Assembly: GCF_022581195.2 (NCBI RefSeq)
Contig: NC_061455.1
Span: 2,352,120-2,416,119 of the forward strand
DNA from: Helicoverpa zea
Taxonomy: Eukaryota; Arthropoda; Insecta; Lepidoptera; Noctuidae
Length of the DNA: 64,000 bases
Direction: 5' to 3'
Below the pieces are notes generated by a model that ran no database searches, was not told where the DNA came from, and saw only the letters and a list, made by a program, of their open reading frames with translations. The translations under genes were made by a program, and so were the position numbers. Below, piece by piece: positions 10,370-22,660 of the stretch (position 1 is the stretch's first letter; every line of letters starts with the position of its first letter).

Positions 10370-11859
10370 AAAACATCTATAACATCGAAATAGAAAAGTA
10401 TAGAAATGATTGAAACAAGCCAAGCATCACAGGACGAACACTGGTATACAATTTTAAGTTAGAAGATATGATTTTTGTATACACATACCTAAAGGCTTAG
10501 ATAGAGAATATTAAAATGTGAATAAAAAAGAATTATTCCGATTTTTCGTAGAATTACTAACTGAATTTTAAATTATTTCTATATGATGGTTTATTGTCAT
10601 AGGGACACCAATTTGTAACTATTTCTATCATTTACAATTATGTTTATTGTATTTTTTTTTTCTTACGAATATCTTTTATGTAAAGGCATGTTCACACGAT
10701 TAATCAATACTTTTTTGGATTTCAATTTTAAGATTTGACATTTATTGATATGCTTCTTATGTTAATTAATCGTGTCTTTGAGTTATTAAGTTTTGCGAGA
10801 ACTGTACCAGCCTTTACAAGTAAGTTAATAACTCATATGTACTACAATATAAGACTGTTATTGCCCTGAATGATTTCCCTATTTTTCATGAATAAGAATA
10901 AACTGTGAAAATACGAAGAAAAAATGTTTTTAGAGAGTGTAAAGAAAAATGTATTTCTTTTGTACCTGTTCTCAGATTTTTAACTAAAATGTAACATCTT
11001 GTTTTAAAAAGATTTTTTTTTGTGCGCGACTTTATAAATCGATATGGTTTGGTTTTTTTCCTAGAAAGTAGGTACACATTTTGTTTTCTTTTAGAGAAAG
11101 ATTGCCATACTGATTTTTTATTCCCTTTTAAAATAAGACATTACTAAAGAACGAGTTTACTACACAAAATTGAGCACTTAATTAAATACACCATAGCGTA
11201 AAACATCAGAAATTATACACCACACCTTAAACCTATTGATTATATTGAAGAATTAACATTAAGAATACATTTTGTTTTTGCAAAATTCATTTTCGCAAGA
11301 ACCCTGATCTAAATAGATATCATTTTCACTTTTTATTCTTTTGTATAAATTAGAATACGTACTTCCTAAATTTGCGTGAACGCGTATCATTTTTACATTT
11401 AGTTTTTTTTTTTAGTTTTAGTTTATTTCAAAGTGGGACTTACAGTGTAACCAGCTAGTCTTCTGGGCTCTTTACCTAACGATAGCAATGTGGAAGGAAT
11501 ACTTTGAAGCATATCGCATAACCGTAAGTAGGTATAATCCTTTTGACCTATTTATTTTAAAGTTGTTTTAATTTTATCTTTAGTTAAGAATACTATTTTT
11601 TTACAATACAATGCCAAAAGAGATTTTTTAGCTAGTAGAAATAATATATAATACATTTTTTGCGTATTTTTACATTGTTTTCACGTGAAAATGATATCCA
11701 TTAGAAAAGTCCAATAGAATTACAAAAGTTCAAAAGACAGAAGGCACGCATCACAAACGCATTACAGTACGAAGGATACTCAGGTACCTACACATAAGTA
11801 AATAAGTAAGGCCGCCTTGATACTTGTAAGTTTTACTTGTCTAAGTAGCTTACGTAACG

Positions 11860-12030
11860 CAGGGCCCAGCAGGGCCAAGGCCTGCCGGGGCTGCGGAATT
11901 TTTCGAAAGAGTTACCGCGGCCCTGGTACATAAAAGGCCTTCGGCGGAACACGACGGTGTTTAGTCAGTAAGAGTCTGACACTCCCTCACCGCTGCTCAC
12001 CCACGGCGGGAGGGGGGGGGGTCATTTGAT
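11860..12030 (+). repeat. GGGCC-rich interspersed repeat
   Basis: GGGCCCAGCAGGGCCAAG...CCCTGGTACATA...GAGTCTGACACTCCCTCAC...ACGGCGGGAGGGGGG. Related copies at 28776-28945 and 45940-46020 share GGCCCACxAGGGCCA and ACTCCCTCACGCT. Confidence 0.7.
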
Positions 12031-12316
12031 GATTTTTGACATTCTTAAACTTACGATAAGGGAGCAAGAGCACTATTGTATGAAAAAAAATTGTTCAACA
12101 GCGATGAGACCTATGTTACATGAAAGTTCTTGGCGAGCACTCAGCGACATTCGAATTCAACGCGAACATGTAGTTTTCGACCATCCACCTACTATTTTAT
12201 GTTATTGAATGTAAAATGTGAAACATGTGAAGGTAGAAAACACCATGTTTGCGCTAGATACAAATGTGGCTGCAATAAAATAAAATAAAGTGCTCGTCAA
12301 GAGCTTTCAAATGACA

Positions 12317-12650
12317 CAGGGGCCCGATTCTCCTAAGTCAATAATGTCAAAATCGAATAGAAATTGAATCGCAATATGATCGCAATTGCAGTTTTAACCA
12401 TATCGGACATTCTGCTACTAATATAAGACATTATGATAAGGCCAATCGTATTCCAACGACATTCGATTGGTTTGCGATTGGTCTGCTATTATGGTGATTT
12501 TGGTTTATACGGCAGTTTGCTCTACAATCATATTGCAATCGTAAATCATTTGCAGACAAAATGATTCATTATTCAATGACAGAAAAGGATAAAAACGTTT
12601 ATTTCAAAGAAAAAATAGCAGAATGCCACATACGCTTCAATCGTAATTGA
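12317..12650 (+). repeat. Probable MITE remnant with internal inverted repeats
   Basis: Begins GGGGCCCGATTCTCCTAAG. Internal arms ATTGAATCGCAATATGATCG and CAATCATATTGCAATCG are complementary. The expected right-hand copy of the terminal sequence was not found. Confidence 0.4.
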
Positions 12651-13049
12651 TTTTGGGGTTGTATCACAAGCAATGTTAAAAAATTTACGAATACGAAGTT
12701 ATGGAATACTTACGTAATTTTTACGCAAGTAACTTACAAGTATAAAGGCATGTTAAATATAGTAATAAGTAAATATAGTATAGTACATGTTATAGCAACC
12801 ATAGTATAGATAGGATCAGCTAAGCAGAATTTTAACAGCAAATTGGATTAAATTATATAGTTATAAAAATTTTGCACTTAAATATAGGTGGGTACAAGAA
12901 GGATTATAATAAAAGGTACACATGTTTGTCATGGAATTGAATATTCGTTACTACTTAGTTTTGTTAAAACACTTGTCTTTTCTTCAGAATCGACCAAAAA
13001 TTACCTACAAGTTTTGAAAACTCAAATAGATAAAGTCCAAGATATACTT

Positions 13050-13146
13050 AGAAAGAACATACAAACTTAGAAAAGTTGCATTGGTACTTACCGAATCGAA
13101 CCCACACCTTATACTCGAGAGGTTGGTTCACTAGGCCACCACGACC
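13050..13146 (-). repeat. SINE-B, tRNA-like head only
   Basis: AACATACAAACTTAGAAAAG, then the B-box-like ATCGAACCC, then GGCCACCACGACC, as in 56975-57087. Confidence 0.8.
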
Positions 13147-15549
13147 CCTAGCCCCATACATATTATATCAAATAGGTACCTATCTCTAGTTACCAAAACT
13201 AATGATAGATAGAATATGGGAACGACCGTTATTCGCATTCTCCTTGAACTTGATCAGACAAAAACTAAACGCCTATCGAAATGTACTAAAAAACCTCCCA
13301 TTGTATTATTGCTAATCTTTTTCATATACAGCCGGAATTTTCTCGATTACGCAAAAAAAAACTTTTGTCAAACATTACTTAGATATCGAGTTTTTACAAT
13401 CGATTACGAACGTGATTTAAATCGCAAGTCATTGTTAGTGGAAAAGGTGGAAATTGTATACGTTTTTTTAAGAATTTGCCACTAAATTTAGCCCATATTT
13501 TTTACTCATTTTTGTTCGGAATGTATGTATAATGTAATACTTTGATCTTGTAGTGAAAAAGTGTAAATAGTAACAAAAAGTTTTCACGAAATTCTGAAAA
13601 TGATAAGCCACATTTTGAAGGACATACTGGCTTTTATTTATGTTTCGTCAATGTCAGCATGTTGTAATGTGTAAAATGTACGGTAGACCGCACATCAGTG
13701 GTAACTGTCATGCACCTTAACTGAATAGTAATAAGTACGATTTTCCTATAAAACTGTTACCATGACCTGAAGTTGACTGTACGAATTTTATACTCAACTA
13801 CTTTATCGAACGCGTTTTAGTAGGTACAGACGTCAGAACATCAACCTACCCCAATCTGACAAGTTTCTTCGATAGATTTTCAACCTTATCACAATAGTGG
13901 AAGGTTAATATTCAATTGGTAAAGACACATTCGGGTAGTTTAACCTGCTGATGTATGTAACTAATTAGAATTAAAATTAGGAAAGGTTGAATGATGTAGC
14001 TATTAAATAAAGAATGATTAAATAATTGTACTATATTCGGGCTCTTTAAAATTTCCAATAGAGCTGAATAATGATAATGACACTAACATTAAAATACTTA
14101 CATAGTTTTTAATGTGCGCTTCTGGATATGTCTTATCAATGCATTCGGTTTCACGTATAAGCATTTTGATGTTCGTACACTATAAAAACTGTTTTAACAT
14201 AATAAAATACACACAGTAAATAATGACTGGCCACTAGCTTCTGACAATCCCTTTAAAGCATTAAACAGAAGAAAGAATAATGATATATATGGCTTCGTAA
14301 ATAGAAATAACACGGTTATATATCTTATAATTTGTTATGACGCTGCTGAAGAAGCTATGAACCTTGGACACGAGTCTTTGTAGGGTACATATTTATGCCG
14401 TGCTTACACCAGCGGGCGCTGTAGATGTAAAGCCACACATACACAAAACATAATACAGTATCATTTATTCAAACTCAGATCAAAGAAAAGGTATTCAAAT
14501 AGAGAGATAACGTTTACACAGTTATACTTCTATGTATAAAAAAGAACTTAAACACTTGACAGACGTTTGTTCCATTTTTTGTAGCAAGTCTAACTAACAT
14601 TTTAAGTAAATCTGAAAATCATTACCTAGGTACAATAATATTTCGACCAATTTTGAAGTAGTGTGTGTACCCGGCATTATAGAAATAACCATTCAAAAAG
14701 TAGGTTGCAGAGATAAATGAATGGTAAGTGAATAAAAATGTCAATAAGATAAATTGAATTATTTACATTACGTAGAAAGATAGTCGTATTAATTATACAC
14801 ATCTAGAATGTACAGACTTCAGAAAATCAAGCTACCATTTACAATCTGTCAAATGTCTATAGGTACCTATATATAAAAATGAATCCCTATAATAGGCTAG
14901 TTTCCTAAAAAATAATAATTAGTCCGGCTTGTAGATTGTCCAAAATTAAGCGATACGTATTTTTTCTTTTTTAAATTGGATCAGAACTTATTAAGATATA
15001 GCGTATTAAAGTTGAGTGTGACGTCACAAATTGCTACAATTTTCAGGACTCTGTGACGTAACTGCCCCCCACTCCTAATTTTTGAAGCGTTGTGTCTTTG
15101 TCATTTTATGTTTGATTAAAATAAGCAAAAATACGTATCCGATATTTTTTGATTATCTAAAAAGCGGACTAAATATTATTTCATTATTACCCTATTAGGG
15201 TAGTGTCCAGGGTCACGCCATCACGCAGTAACGACTGGACCGATAAAGCTGAAAATTAGAGAGGAGGTAGCTTAGACCCGGGAGAAGGTCATATTATAGT
15301 TTTGGTCACCGTCCGAGTTATCACGAGACACTATCTTCAATAGACTTTCAACTTTATCTCCAAAGGATTAGGTTCATTATTGATTGACAGATTGGAGTAG
15401 CTTGATATGCTGGCTTCTGCACTTCAACGGTAGAAGATTAACATCAACAACTGCAGTATTTTTGGCATTTCGAGGGAACCAACTGACTTTTTAAACAACA
15501 GCGAGCCGACTGTGAACCATATGAGTAATACAGCCAACTTCAGGATTTA

Positions 15550-15655
15550 CCTCCCCACTCAGAGACATTAAATGGTTACTTTAGCCATTCCTTAGTGAAG
15601 GATTTGTATGACATTCCGTCACTAAGGAGTGATTAAATGTTTCTGAGTGGGGAGG
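15550..15655. mobile_element. 106-bp palindromic MITE with TTA target duplication
   Basis: The ends CCTCCCCACTCAGA and TCTGAGTGGGGAGG are inverted repeats continuing about 45 bp into the element (ACATTAAAT/ATTAAATGT, CCTTAGTGA/TCACTAAGG). TTA flanks it at 15547-15549 and 15656-15658. The 3-bp TTA duplication is typical of PIF/Harbinger-type MITEs. Confidence 0.8.
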
Positions 15656-15770
15656 TTAAAGTAGCGTAGTAGTGTAGTTTAGAGTCCCTTTCTGAAGAAA
15701 TAAATAAAATCTTGAGGTTAATAATTCAGAATGACGTCGTCAAGAACCCAAAATTAGTTAATACGTCTTA

Positions 15771-16732
15771 GGGCCTCTTTCACCATCTCAAAGTAAAGCG
15801 TTGATTAGTTACTTGCCAATTAACGTTAACTGGCAAGTAAAACTTACGAGTATCTTCTACCAATTTCACAAGCGAAAATCAAGCTTCGAGTAACTACTTG
15901 CCGGTTAAGTGAATGACGTAACAAATCATACGTTACATTCGTTCAAAATTACGTCAACGTTACTCGTCAAACGTCATTGACAGGTTAGCTGTCATTTGTC
16001 ATTTCATTTCGTGTGGTGTTTTTGTTGTGTTTTTTTTGGTTTGTCACTTCTTAAGTAGGATCCAGTTGCGAGATTAATGTTAACAGCATGCTTGTTTTTG
16101 TTGAAACTGCTTGATTCTTGAAAACAAGACTTGTTTGTTAGATAAGTACTTAGGTACCTACTAATGTAGGTTATTGAGAGAACATCGTATTAAATTTTTA
16201 TATGTAAGGTGTAAAATTAATAATTATGATTTGATAGGTTATCTGTTAGTAAAATCATTTAACTTATTTTATTTTTATAAAAAAATGATACTTACCTTTG
16301 CGTTTTAGAAACTATTTTATGTTTTATTAAGTTATGCACTTGGTTCACTGCAAGCTTCGATAGACGAAATCTAGCCAAAAAATCAGTTTCATCTAAGTCC
16401 GTAAAATAATCAACACGGATTTTAAATACAAGAATCCTCGGTATCCGTTGCAAGGTTAAATAATCAAATTCATCCGATTGATGATCAATTAAATCAAATA
16501 AATCCATTTTTAATCAACAGTTACGCAAATTTTCAATAATCTAAACGCTGCAATATTTAACTGTCAAGTAAACACGCTAATCAGTAGAAGACGCGGCAAG
16601 TAAGTTACGAGTCAGTTTAATCATATGATTAGTGCTACTCCAACATCGTGAAATTGACACGTGCAGTTACGGGTGACTTTAACAGGCGATTAGTCTACTC
16701 AATACTTTACTCGAGGGTGGTGAAAGAGGCCC
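15771..16732 (-). mobile_element. PIF/Harbinger-type element, 962 bp, internally deleted
   Basis: Ends GGGCCTCTTTCACCATC and GGTGGTGAAAGAGGCCC are inverted. On the minus strand an ORF (16507-16292) encodes a polypeptide with FTDLDETDFLARFRLSK, which resembles the N-terminal helical part of Harbinger transposases, and runs into a donor (CAAAG|GTAAGTATC). The DDE nuclease part is absent, so this copy is non-autonomous. The target duplication is not clear (TTA left, TAT right). Confidence 0.7.
16292..16507 (-). pseudogene. Harbinger-like transposase N-terminal fragment
   Basis: 71 codons starting MDLFDLIDHQSDEFD, with an acidic stretch and then RFRLSKLAVNQVHNLIKHK, the pattern of the region ahead of the nuclease in HARBI1-like transposases. 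A splice donor follows directly at 16291, so it would be a first coding exon. The rest of the gene is missing from the element. Family assignment is by motif memory. Confidence 0.5.
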
Positions 16733-16748
16733 TATATATATATATACT

Positions 16749-16754
16749 TTTATT
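16749..16754 (-). terminator. Candidate poly(A) signal AATAAA of the STARD10-like gene
   Basis: AATAAA on the minus strand about 97 bp past the stop codon at 16851-16853. Cleavage 10-30 nt downstream would fall at or inside the end of the Harbinger element (16732). Confidence 0.5.
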
Positions 16755-16850
16755 ACTTATCCTTATGAATGGCCTCAATTTTACCTTTTTTCACATGGTT
16801 CACAATCTTCCCAATACCTACTCATTACCTAATTCACAACGCATATAAGC

Positions 16851-17039
16851 TCAATCCTCCCTTCCCCTACTGAGACTGAATCTCCTATGAAACTTGAACC
16901 CCTTCTTCTTCTCCATGCGATCTTCCACCGGCTTGTCAGCAAGGTTATCAGCACTCTTGGCTACTTGCACACTTTTCCTCCTATTCTTCATAGATTTAAC
17001 TAGCTTGTAGAACTTGCCTTTTTTCTTTGGGTCCTGGGT
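16851..17039 (-). CDS. STARD10: STARD10-like lipid transfer protein, last exon
   Basis: Acceptor TTTTTTCTAG at 17040; TGA stop at 16853-16851; 63 codons with the stop. It encodes a strongly basic tail (KKKGKFYKLVKSMKNRRKSV, later KKKGFKFHRRFSLSRGR) outside the START domain. RRFSLS looks like a possible phosphorylation site. Phase 0 in, matching the preceding exon. I cannot say what the tail binds; its charge is the opposite of the acidic exon before it. Confidence 0.85.
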   Translation of the reverse strand, partial: TQDPKKKGKFYKLVKSMKNRRKSVQVAKSADNLADKPVEDRMEKKKGFKFHRRFSLSRGRED

Positions 17040-17386
17040 CTAGAAAAAAGAAAAATGTTATTTATTCAAACTAGAAAATCAGCACTTTTTGAAGGTTTTT
17101 GACAAAGGACACCGTTATGACTGAGGTCTCGGGCCGAAATCGCTGCGTTGGTTTTATAAGCTTTCACAAAGCAGCCTGCGCTTGATCTCTCTCCGGTGGT
17201 GTTGGATTGTCATCCTATCGGGCTATGAGAGTGAAGGAATACTGAGTGAGTGCACTTGTGTCTACGCTTGTGCACTATAATATGTCCTCCGCAGCTGGCT
17301 GATCTCCTTATATGCAAACAGCCGCCGCGCCGTGACCAAAATCGGCTTTGGACGTGTTATAATCAATAAAAACACTGAACTAGTAC
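17040..17386 (-). other. STARD10-like last intron, mostly SINE
   Basis: 347 bp. It contains a truncated SINE-A (17121-17352) ending about 35 bp from the donor, and a fragment TTATTCAAACTAGAAAATCA near the acceptor that matches the repeat at 44669-44825. Confidence 0.7.
17121..17352 (+). repeat. SINE-A, head truncated
   Basis: GAGGTCTCGGGCCGAAATCG...GCTTTCACAAAGCAGCC...CATCCTATCGGGCTATGAGA...TGCACTATAATATGTCCT, parallel to 35040-35350. The A box and B box are lost (GGTCTCGGG joins GGGCC directly). Confidence 0.9.
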
Positions 17387-17551
17387 CTGATCTAAGGTGT
17401 CTTCCTCAACTTCCACGCTGAATTCTGAAGAGATGTCTCCTAAGTCTTCGACGCTGTGGCTTTCAATCTCCTTGGCTGGTACTTCTAGCTTGGTTTTTGA
17501 TGTGTCTGGCTTTGGCTCTTCGGGTGGTGGTGGCGCGTCGGGGTCTACGCA
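17387..17551 (-). CDS. STARD10: STARD10-like lipid transfer protein, acidic linker exon
   Basis: Acceptor CTTCCTTCCAG at 17552, donor CAG|GTACTA at 17386; 165 bp, exactly 55 codons, phase 0 in and out, so it could be skipped without a frame change. It encodes CVDPDAPPPPEEPKPD and an acidic, Ser-rich stretch ending VEVEEDTLDQ, a flexible tail after the START domain. Vertebrate STARD10 also has an acidic phosphorylated C-terminus, but I see no alignable motif. Confidence 0.85.
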
Positions 17552-18431
17552 CTGGAAGGAAGAAAAGTTTTTCGTTAATTAAAGTTAAAAAAGGTTTATA
17601 ATGAGGTGTTGTTAGTTATGTGGTTAGGGAGGTCAGATAGGCAGTCGTTCTATGTTATACTGGTACCTACTCAGCGGTTTGTGATTTTTTTTAGAAGAGT
17701 AATTGAAAATATAACTTTGTAAATCATATAGGTATATTTTAAACGTTAATTAAATAGAGCTTAAAACTATAACCATTCTAAATAGTATGTTTTTACATGA
17801 AGAAAAAAAAATACTTAGGTATTTAGCTTAGCTTCTAAAGTAAAATAAAATAATAAAGCATGGGTATGTAAAGTAAGATAAAAGACTAATATAACCTACC
17901 CCACGTAATAATTGACTAGTGTAAAGATAAAGGATAAAGATATAATTTCACAATGCCTCCATGCAAAGATAAAGTCTGTTAATCTGCAGTTTATGATGAT
18001 ACGTCTTTATTTAAGTTTATTACAGGGCTGATCTTATGTGTTTGTACAGTTTACTGCAATTGTGACAAACAAGGTTTTAAATAGCGTTAACCTCATGTTG
18101 TTAATACGTTTATTGCAGTTTTTTTTTAATGAAATTCAATTTTTGTTTCAAATTTAAACAGAAACAAACTCGTGCAACATTTAGCACGTTCGCATGAAAA
18201 ATCCATGCAAAAAAAATCAATTGATTTTTTTTATTGTACTGTGAGAGTGTATGTTACTCACAAGAAATTCGGCATAAAAATATTAATTAGAAGCACTGAA
18301 TTTCAGGCAAAGTGTTACTATAATGACTAATTTAATACATTTGTAATATTTTTAGGAACGTTACCCCAAATATATTATTTTGAATACCGTGCCGACGAAC
18401 CGGTTGTTTATTTATTATTTTTATGAAAAAA

Positions 18432-18985
18432 AAAACCGGCTAAGTGCGAGTCGGACAAAAATGAGCAAAAAAAAATCACATTTGTTGTATGGGAGCCCCC
18501 CAAAATATTTATTTAATTCTAGTTTTCAGTATTTGTTGTTATAGCGGCAACAAAAATACATCATCTGTGAAAATTTCAGCTCTCTAACTATCACGGTTCA
18601 TGAGATACAGCCTGGTGACAGACGGACGGACGGACGGACGGACAGAGGAGCGAAAACAATAGGGTCCCGTTTTACCCTTTGGGTACGGAACCCTAAAAAC
18701 GATCAAGTGCAAGTCGGAGCCATGCAGAAAGGGTTCCGTACCTATTTATTACATGATACAAAAAATATTCTTTGTGACTGCGAGCCCTTAAATATGATTT
18801 CTTATTTTAGTCTTCAGTAGTTTTTATTATAGTGACAATATAAAATACATCGTCTGTGAACATCTAACTATCACGGTAATTGAGATTCAGTCTGAATAAG
18901 TAATAGAAGTGCCTTCACCAGGCTATCCGCGGACAGCAAAAACCTAATAGGGGTTTTACCCTCTGGGTATGGAACCCTAAAAACG
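18432..18985 (+). repeat. Two head-to-tail copies of the AAGTGCGAGTCGGA...GGAACCCTAAAAACGAT repeat
   Basis: The first copy 18432-18702 (GGCTAAGTGCGAGTCGGACA to GGGTACGGAACCCTAAAAAC) is followed directly by a degraded copy 18703-18985 (CAAGTGCAAGTCGGAGCC to GGTATGGAACCCTAAAAAC). The GGAC microsatellite is at 18621-18643. This is a common lepidopteran interspersed repeat; no coding capacity. Confidence 0.8.
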
Positions 18986-21827
18986 ATGACAGGTATTATG
19001 AAAGGTGTTCGTAATTTTATTGTGAAAACATTTGCATAATAATAAATTCAGTGTACACGATGTCCTGTAGTCACGGCATTATTTCTAACAACCGACTTTA
19101 AGTTACGAGGTAGGCACAGTCGGCGACAAAAGTGGAAACAAAGCGAGTTTTTTTTTTTGTTGTATACTGTTCATTTTTAGTATCATTGTACTGTAGCTAA
19201 TGTTTTCTGTAGTTATTGTAGAAATATATGGTAGTCAAGATACTTTTCTGTATTCACAATAAAACACTTGCTAACTTTATAGCGTGGTGACAATTCAAGG
19301 TGTGGCGGACGTGCATGCAATATGACTATAAATTTATTGATAAAAATATACAATAATAAATTATGGATAAAAGTGGAATGAAAATGTTGATATCTACTTG
19401 TTTATAGACAATTGTTTAATTCGACAACAAATAACATTCATGTAACTGAATAATAAATATACTGAGTATTTAATATAATCAAGTAATTACGGATACATCC
19501 TTTTTATCTAGTAGTTGGCTAAAAAAATGTAGCTGACCACATATGCAGTTTTAAGTATGTGTCTCTACACTTTTTGGCTAGTAGTCTTAAACCACCTAAA
19601 AATACCATTACACAAAATTTGCTCAACTGCATTGTTTTTACTTTAAAATTGTGCTACAAACTTTCGTGGTCAACTGTACATTTCCTAATTACAAAACTGC
19701 TATACAACTTTTATAGCTGACTGTACATAGCTACGCTATATTATAAAATACTGCTACAACTTTTCGCTTATCAACTTATTCTGTGAAATCTCACGACAGA
19801 GCGCGCTGTTGTGCTTTCTCAATGAACACCGAGTTCTGACGTTAACAAGTGAGATTGTGGCCGCTAAAGTGAGTTTGACAGTGAGAACTTCCAGAATAGG
19901 GATGCGGGGATGCATGATGCAAATATTGTATTTTTTTGTTTTTGGGTATTAAGAAATTCAAGCATTACCCCTAACAGTTAACCCATTGTATATACGAGCG
20001 CAGACCGTATACCCAACTAGCACACTAGTGGAAATAGCAGCCTATTTTGCAACTGTTAGCTGTACAGTAGTTCTTTAGGGGTTCCGAAAGTAACTCTAAG
20101 TTCTACTATTGCTTCCGTAGCTGCTCATAGCTGTAAATATCACTTAAGGCAGCAGAAATGGCACTCTAGGTTTTACAAGAGATCATTCTACAACCCATTT
20201 GCAGCCTACATCTTTAAAAGAGAGTTCAAACAATTATGTTAAAGGTTAAAGCTGCTAAAGAGTTTCTATTGCCGCTGATGTACGCGTTAGAACTGCATAA
20301 AGACTCTAATTGTAGACTTTTTAACGGAACTGTATAAAAGATATATTTATCACTTTTCTGCCACTAAAGGTTCCATTGCAGAAGTGATTTCTTCTTTTGT
20401 GCAGACTTAAGTAGGAATTTGATCCTCTGTTCTACTTATAGCCACATTAAGGTTCCACAATAGAAGCAGGAGGTTAATAGACATTGCCTGCTCATTTGGA
20501 TACATTCTGTTATTTTATTCATAAACACAAGCAAGGGTCCCGTAGATTTTGTTTTCTCAATTACTGATAACGAATCAGTTACAGAGGAAAAATAATGTTT
20601 GTTTTGAAGTAATAAAAAACTTATAACAAAAAATATGTATTTATTCAAGAATATAAAAAAAAAAAGTAGCTCCATTTATTTACTCTCAAGTATAGTGAAA
20701 CACTCCATTTTTTCCATTTAGATGGACAGATGCAAAGTTCTTGTTTATTTTGTTGTGCATTAAAAGTTTGAATTATTTTGAACGGTACTCTGAAAACAAG
20801 GTAACATATGGTACTTAAGTGTTAAACAATTAACAATAATATATCATCGTATTAAAGAGTTTCCAACGACTTCTACGGATCTCTAAACAAGTAGCCATTA
20901 ATAGTGTGGTTTGATATTCTGCAGTATCACAGTGCAGACTTGAACTGCAATAGAGGTACAGATATTACTTGGACCTTCAGAAGAGTGAAGCTTAGCGCTA
21001 TGACGCGCAGAGAGGAGTTTTTAAGGTGGAAGTTGCAACTTAAAGCTGCTTTCAATGGACGCCATGTTGACAAGATAATTATTTATTAGTAGTCGAGAAA
21101 TTTATAGGTTTTTATCGCATTTGTAGTAAAATATATCTAAATATCGAACAAGCAACTTACTAAAAACGAATGTAGTCCAGTATGTAATTTCAATATCGTG
21201 TAGGTATGTGATACAAAAATATTTATGTAATAATAATTTATATATTTTACGATATTCAGAGGTAATTATTGAGGCGCGTTAAAAATACATCAACAATATC
21301 AACTATATTCACGATAAACTGATCTGCGTTTGTAGCTACTTACCATATAATACAAAATATAGCTCAAAAACACTTACCTTCACTTAATATTTAGTTGTAT
21401 TCAGTAATGTCTGACTCAGGAACAACAAATATATTTTATAAATGAGAGACAAGGTGAACGATCAGTGAAGTTTTCTTCATTCGGCTAAATTTGTCATTCA
21501 TTCAATCATCGCCATAAGAGCTTTAGTATGGTGTTAATTATTAGTTGTCGCTCCTGTATCGCTTTTATGCCTCTACTATGAAGTTCTAATGGAACTATAG
21601 ACTGCAAAAAGTTGTGCCCCTTTGGCTGCAAAGCTGCTGCATAAGGTCTGTAGAGCACGCTCTGGCGCTTGATCTTGGCACCTTTGGTAATAATCGGATT
21701 GGCTCTAAAGCTCTTAAGCAACAGTTTTGTGCTACTTGGGTATATAAGTTACTCTATGAGCGCAGATATAGGCGAAACACAATTGATTCTATAGTTTTAT
21801 AATTAGCGCCATATGAGCAGTTAAGGC

Positions 21828-22003
21828 TGCCCGTCAGGTTTTTTGTAGAACAGATAATCGGACCGATTTTTTTTTGTAGGACTTTCTGATTAGGAGTTTC
21901 AGACCAACTTTTAGTAGCCGTGTGCGTTGAATTATTGCTATCAGTGTGTTCTTTTCGTCTCCTACAAAAATCGGTCACCAATTACCGACGAAGGCTTAAA
22001 GAA
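21828..22003. repeat. MITE-like fragment with AAGGCTGCCC ends
   Basis: AAGGCTGCCCGTCAGG...CCGATTTTTTTTTGTAGGA...CTCCTACAAAAATCGGTCAC, an internal inverted repeat. A related copy lies at 61228-61330 (AAGGCTGCCCGCCTTCCG...CCGATTTTTTGTGGGAG...GGGCAGCCTAAG). Confidence 0.55.
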
Positions 22004-22240
22004 GCTTTATGCCTTAAATAAACTCTTCACAAGTCATAAGCTCTTATTATAAATTGGGGCACAAAACATGAATAATAGATATTGCTTTCTTTTCATAATT
22101 CAACAGCACTTCAAAGGAACTCAAACCGATTTGCTAAACAAACGAATTGGCTGAAGTTCCGAAACAATACAATCGATAATAGGGATTTGGAAGGCAAAAG
22201 TAACTTCGAGAACATTCGGAAACCTTTTAAAAGGCTCTTG

Positions 22241-22313
22241 TTTATATAACAAGGTTTTCGCGGTAACTTTGTAAGTTAGCTAACTTCTACTTTCGCACTA
22301 ATGAATGACAAAT
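22241..22313 (+). repeat. Left copy of a 73-bp direct duplication
   Basis: TTTATATAACAAGGTTTTCG through CACTAATGAATGACAAAT. It is repeated at 27091-27163 with one difference (C to A at the tenth base). It flanks the short repeat that hosts LINE-1. Confidence 0.95.
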
Positions 22314-22569
22314 CCTAACTAATATTATAAATGTGAAAGTAACTCTGTCTATCTGTCTTTGTCTGTCTTTTCTTCACGCCTAAACTACATTCCGTTCTGT
22401 GACTGAGTACAGTGTGGACGTGCTAACCGTTTACTTAAGGTGTTAATCTGTGATTGGCTGTTTAAGTTAAAATCCATTTCTCGTTTACTCTTGAAGAGTT
22501 TGTTAGGACTGGTCCCGCCCAGTGGGCTGTCCAAGAAAGAAACAGATAGCTTTTGTGCGCTGCAACCTC

Positions 22570-22660
22570 AACTGCTTCCCACCCGGATTCGAACCGAGGA
22601 CGCCTGGATTCGCGGTAAGCGACCCCACCACGCGCGCCACCGAGGTGAGTCACAGCGCAT
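22570..22660 (-). other. tRNA-like sequence inside the 5' region of LINE-1
   Basis: On the minus strand GGTGGCGCGCGTGGTGGGG (A-box-like) is followed by CTCGGTTCGAATCCGGGTGG with a good B box (GGTTCGAATCC). The stems do not fold into a clean tRNA, so this is a tRNA-derived or SINE-derived segment, not a gene. It lies antisense to the LINE's own ORFs. Confidence 0.55.

Larger units (their letters stand above)
7012..16732. other. Intergenic region between the two host genes
   Basis: No exon of a recognisable host gene on either strand. Contents: a degraded CTAGTG-ended repeat (7395-7560), a TIR element (8355-8657), a 481-bp long-TIR element (9889-10369), a GGGCC-rich repeat (11860-12030), a one-ended repeat (12317-12650), a SINE-B head (13050-13146), a 106-bp MITE (15550-15655) and a PIF/Harbinger derivative (15771-16732). 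Open frames here are short and without similarity that I recognise. Confidence 0.5.

Noticed and set aside
11600..12020. A CpG promoter at the GGGCC-rich stretch
   Set aside because: The same GC-rich sequence recurs at 28.8 kb and 45.9 kb, so it is a repeat.
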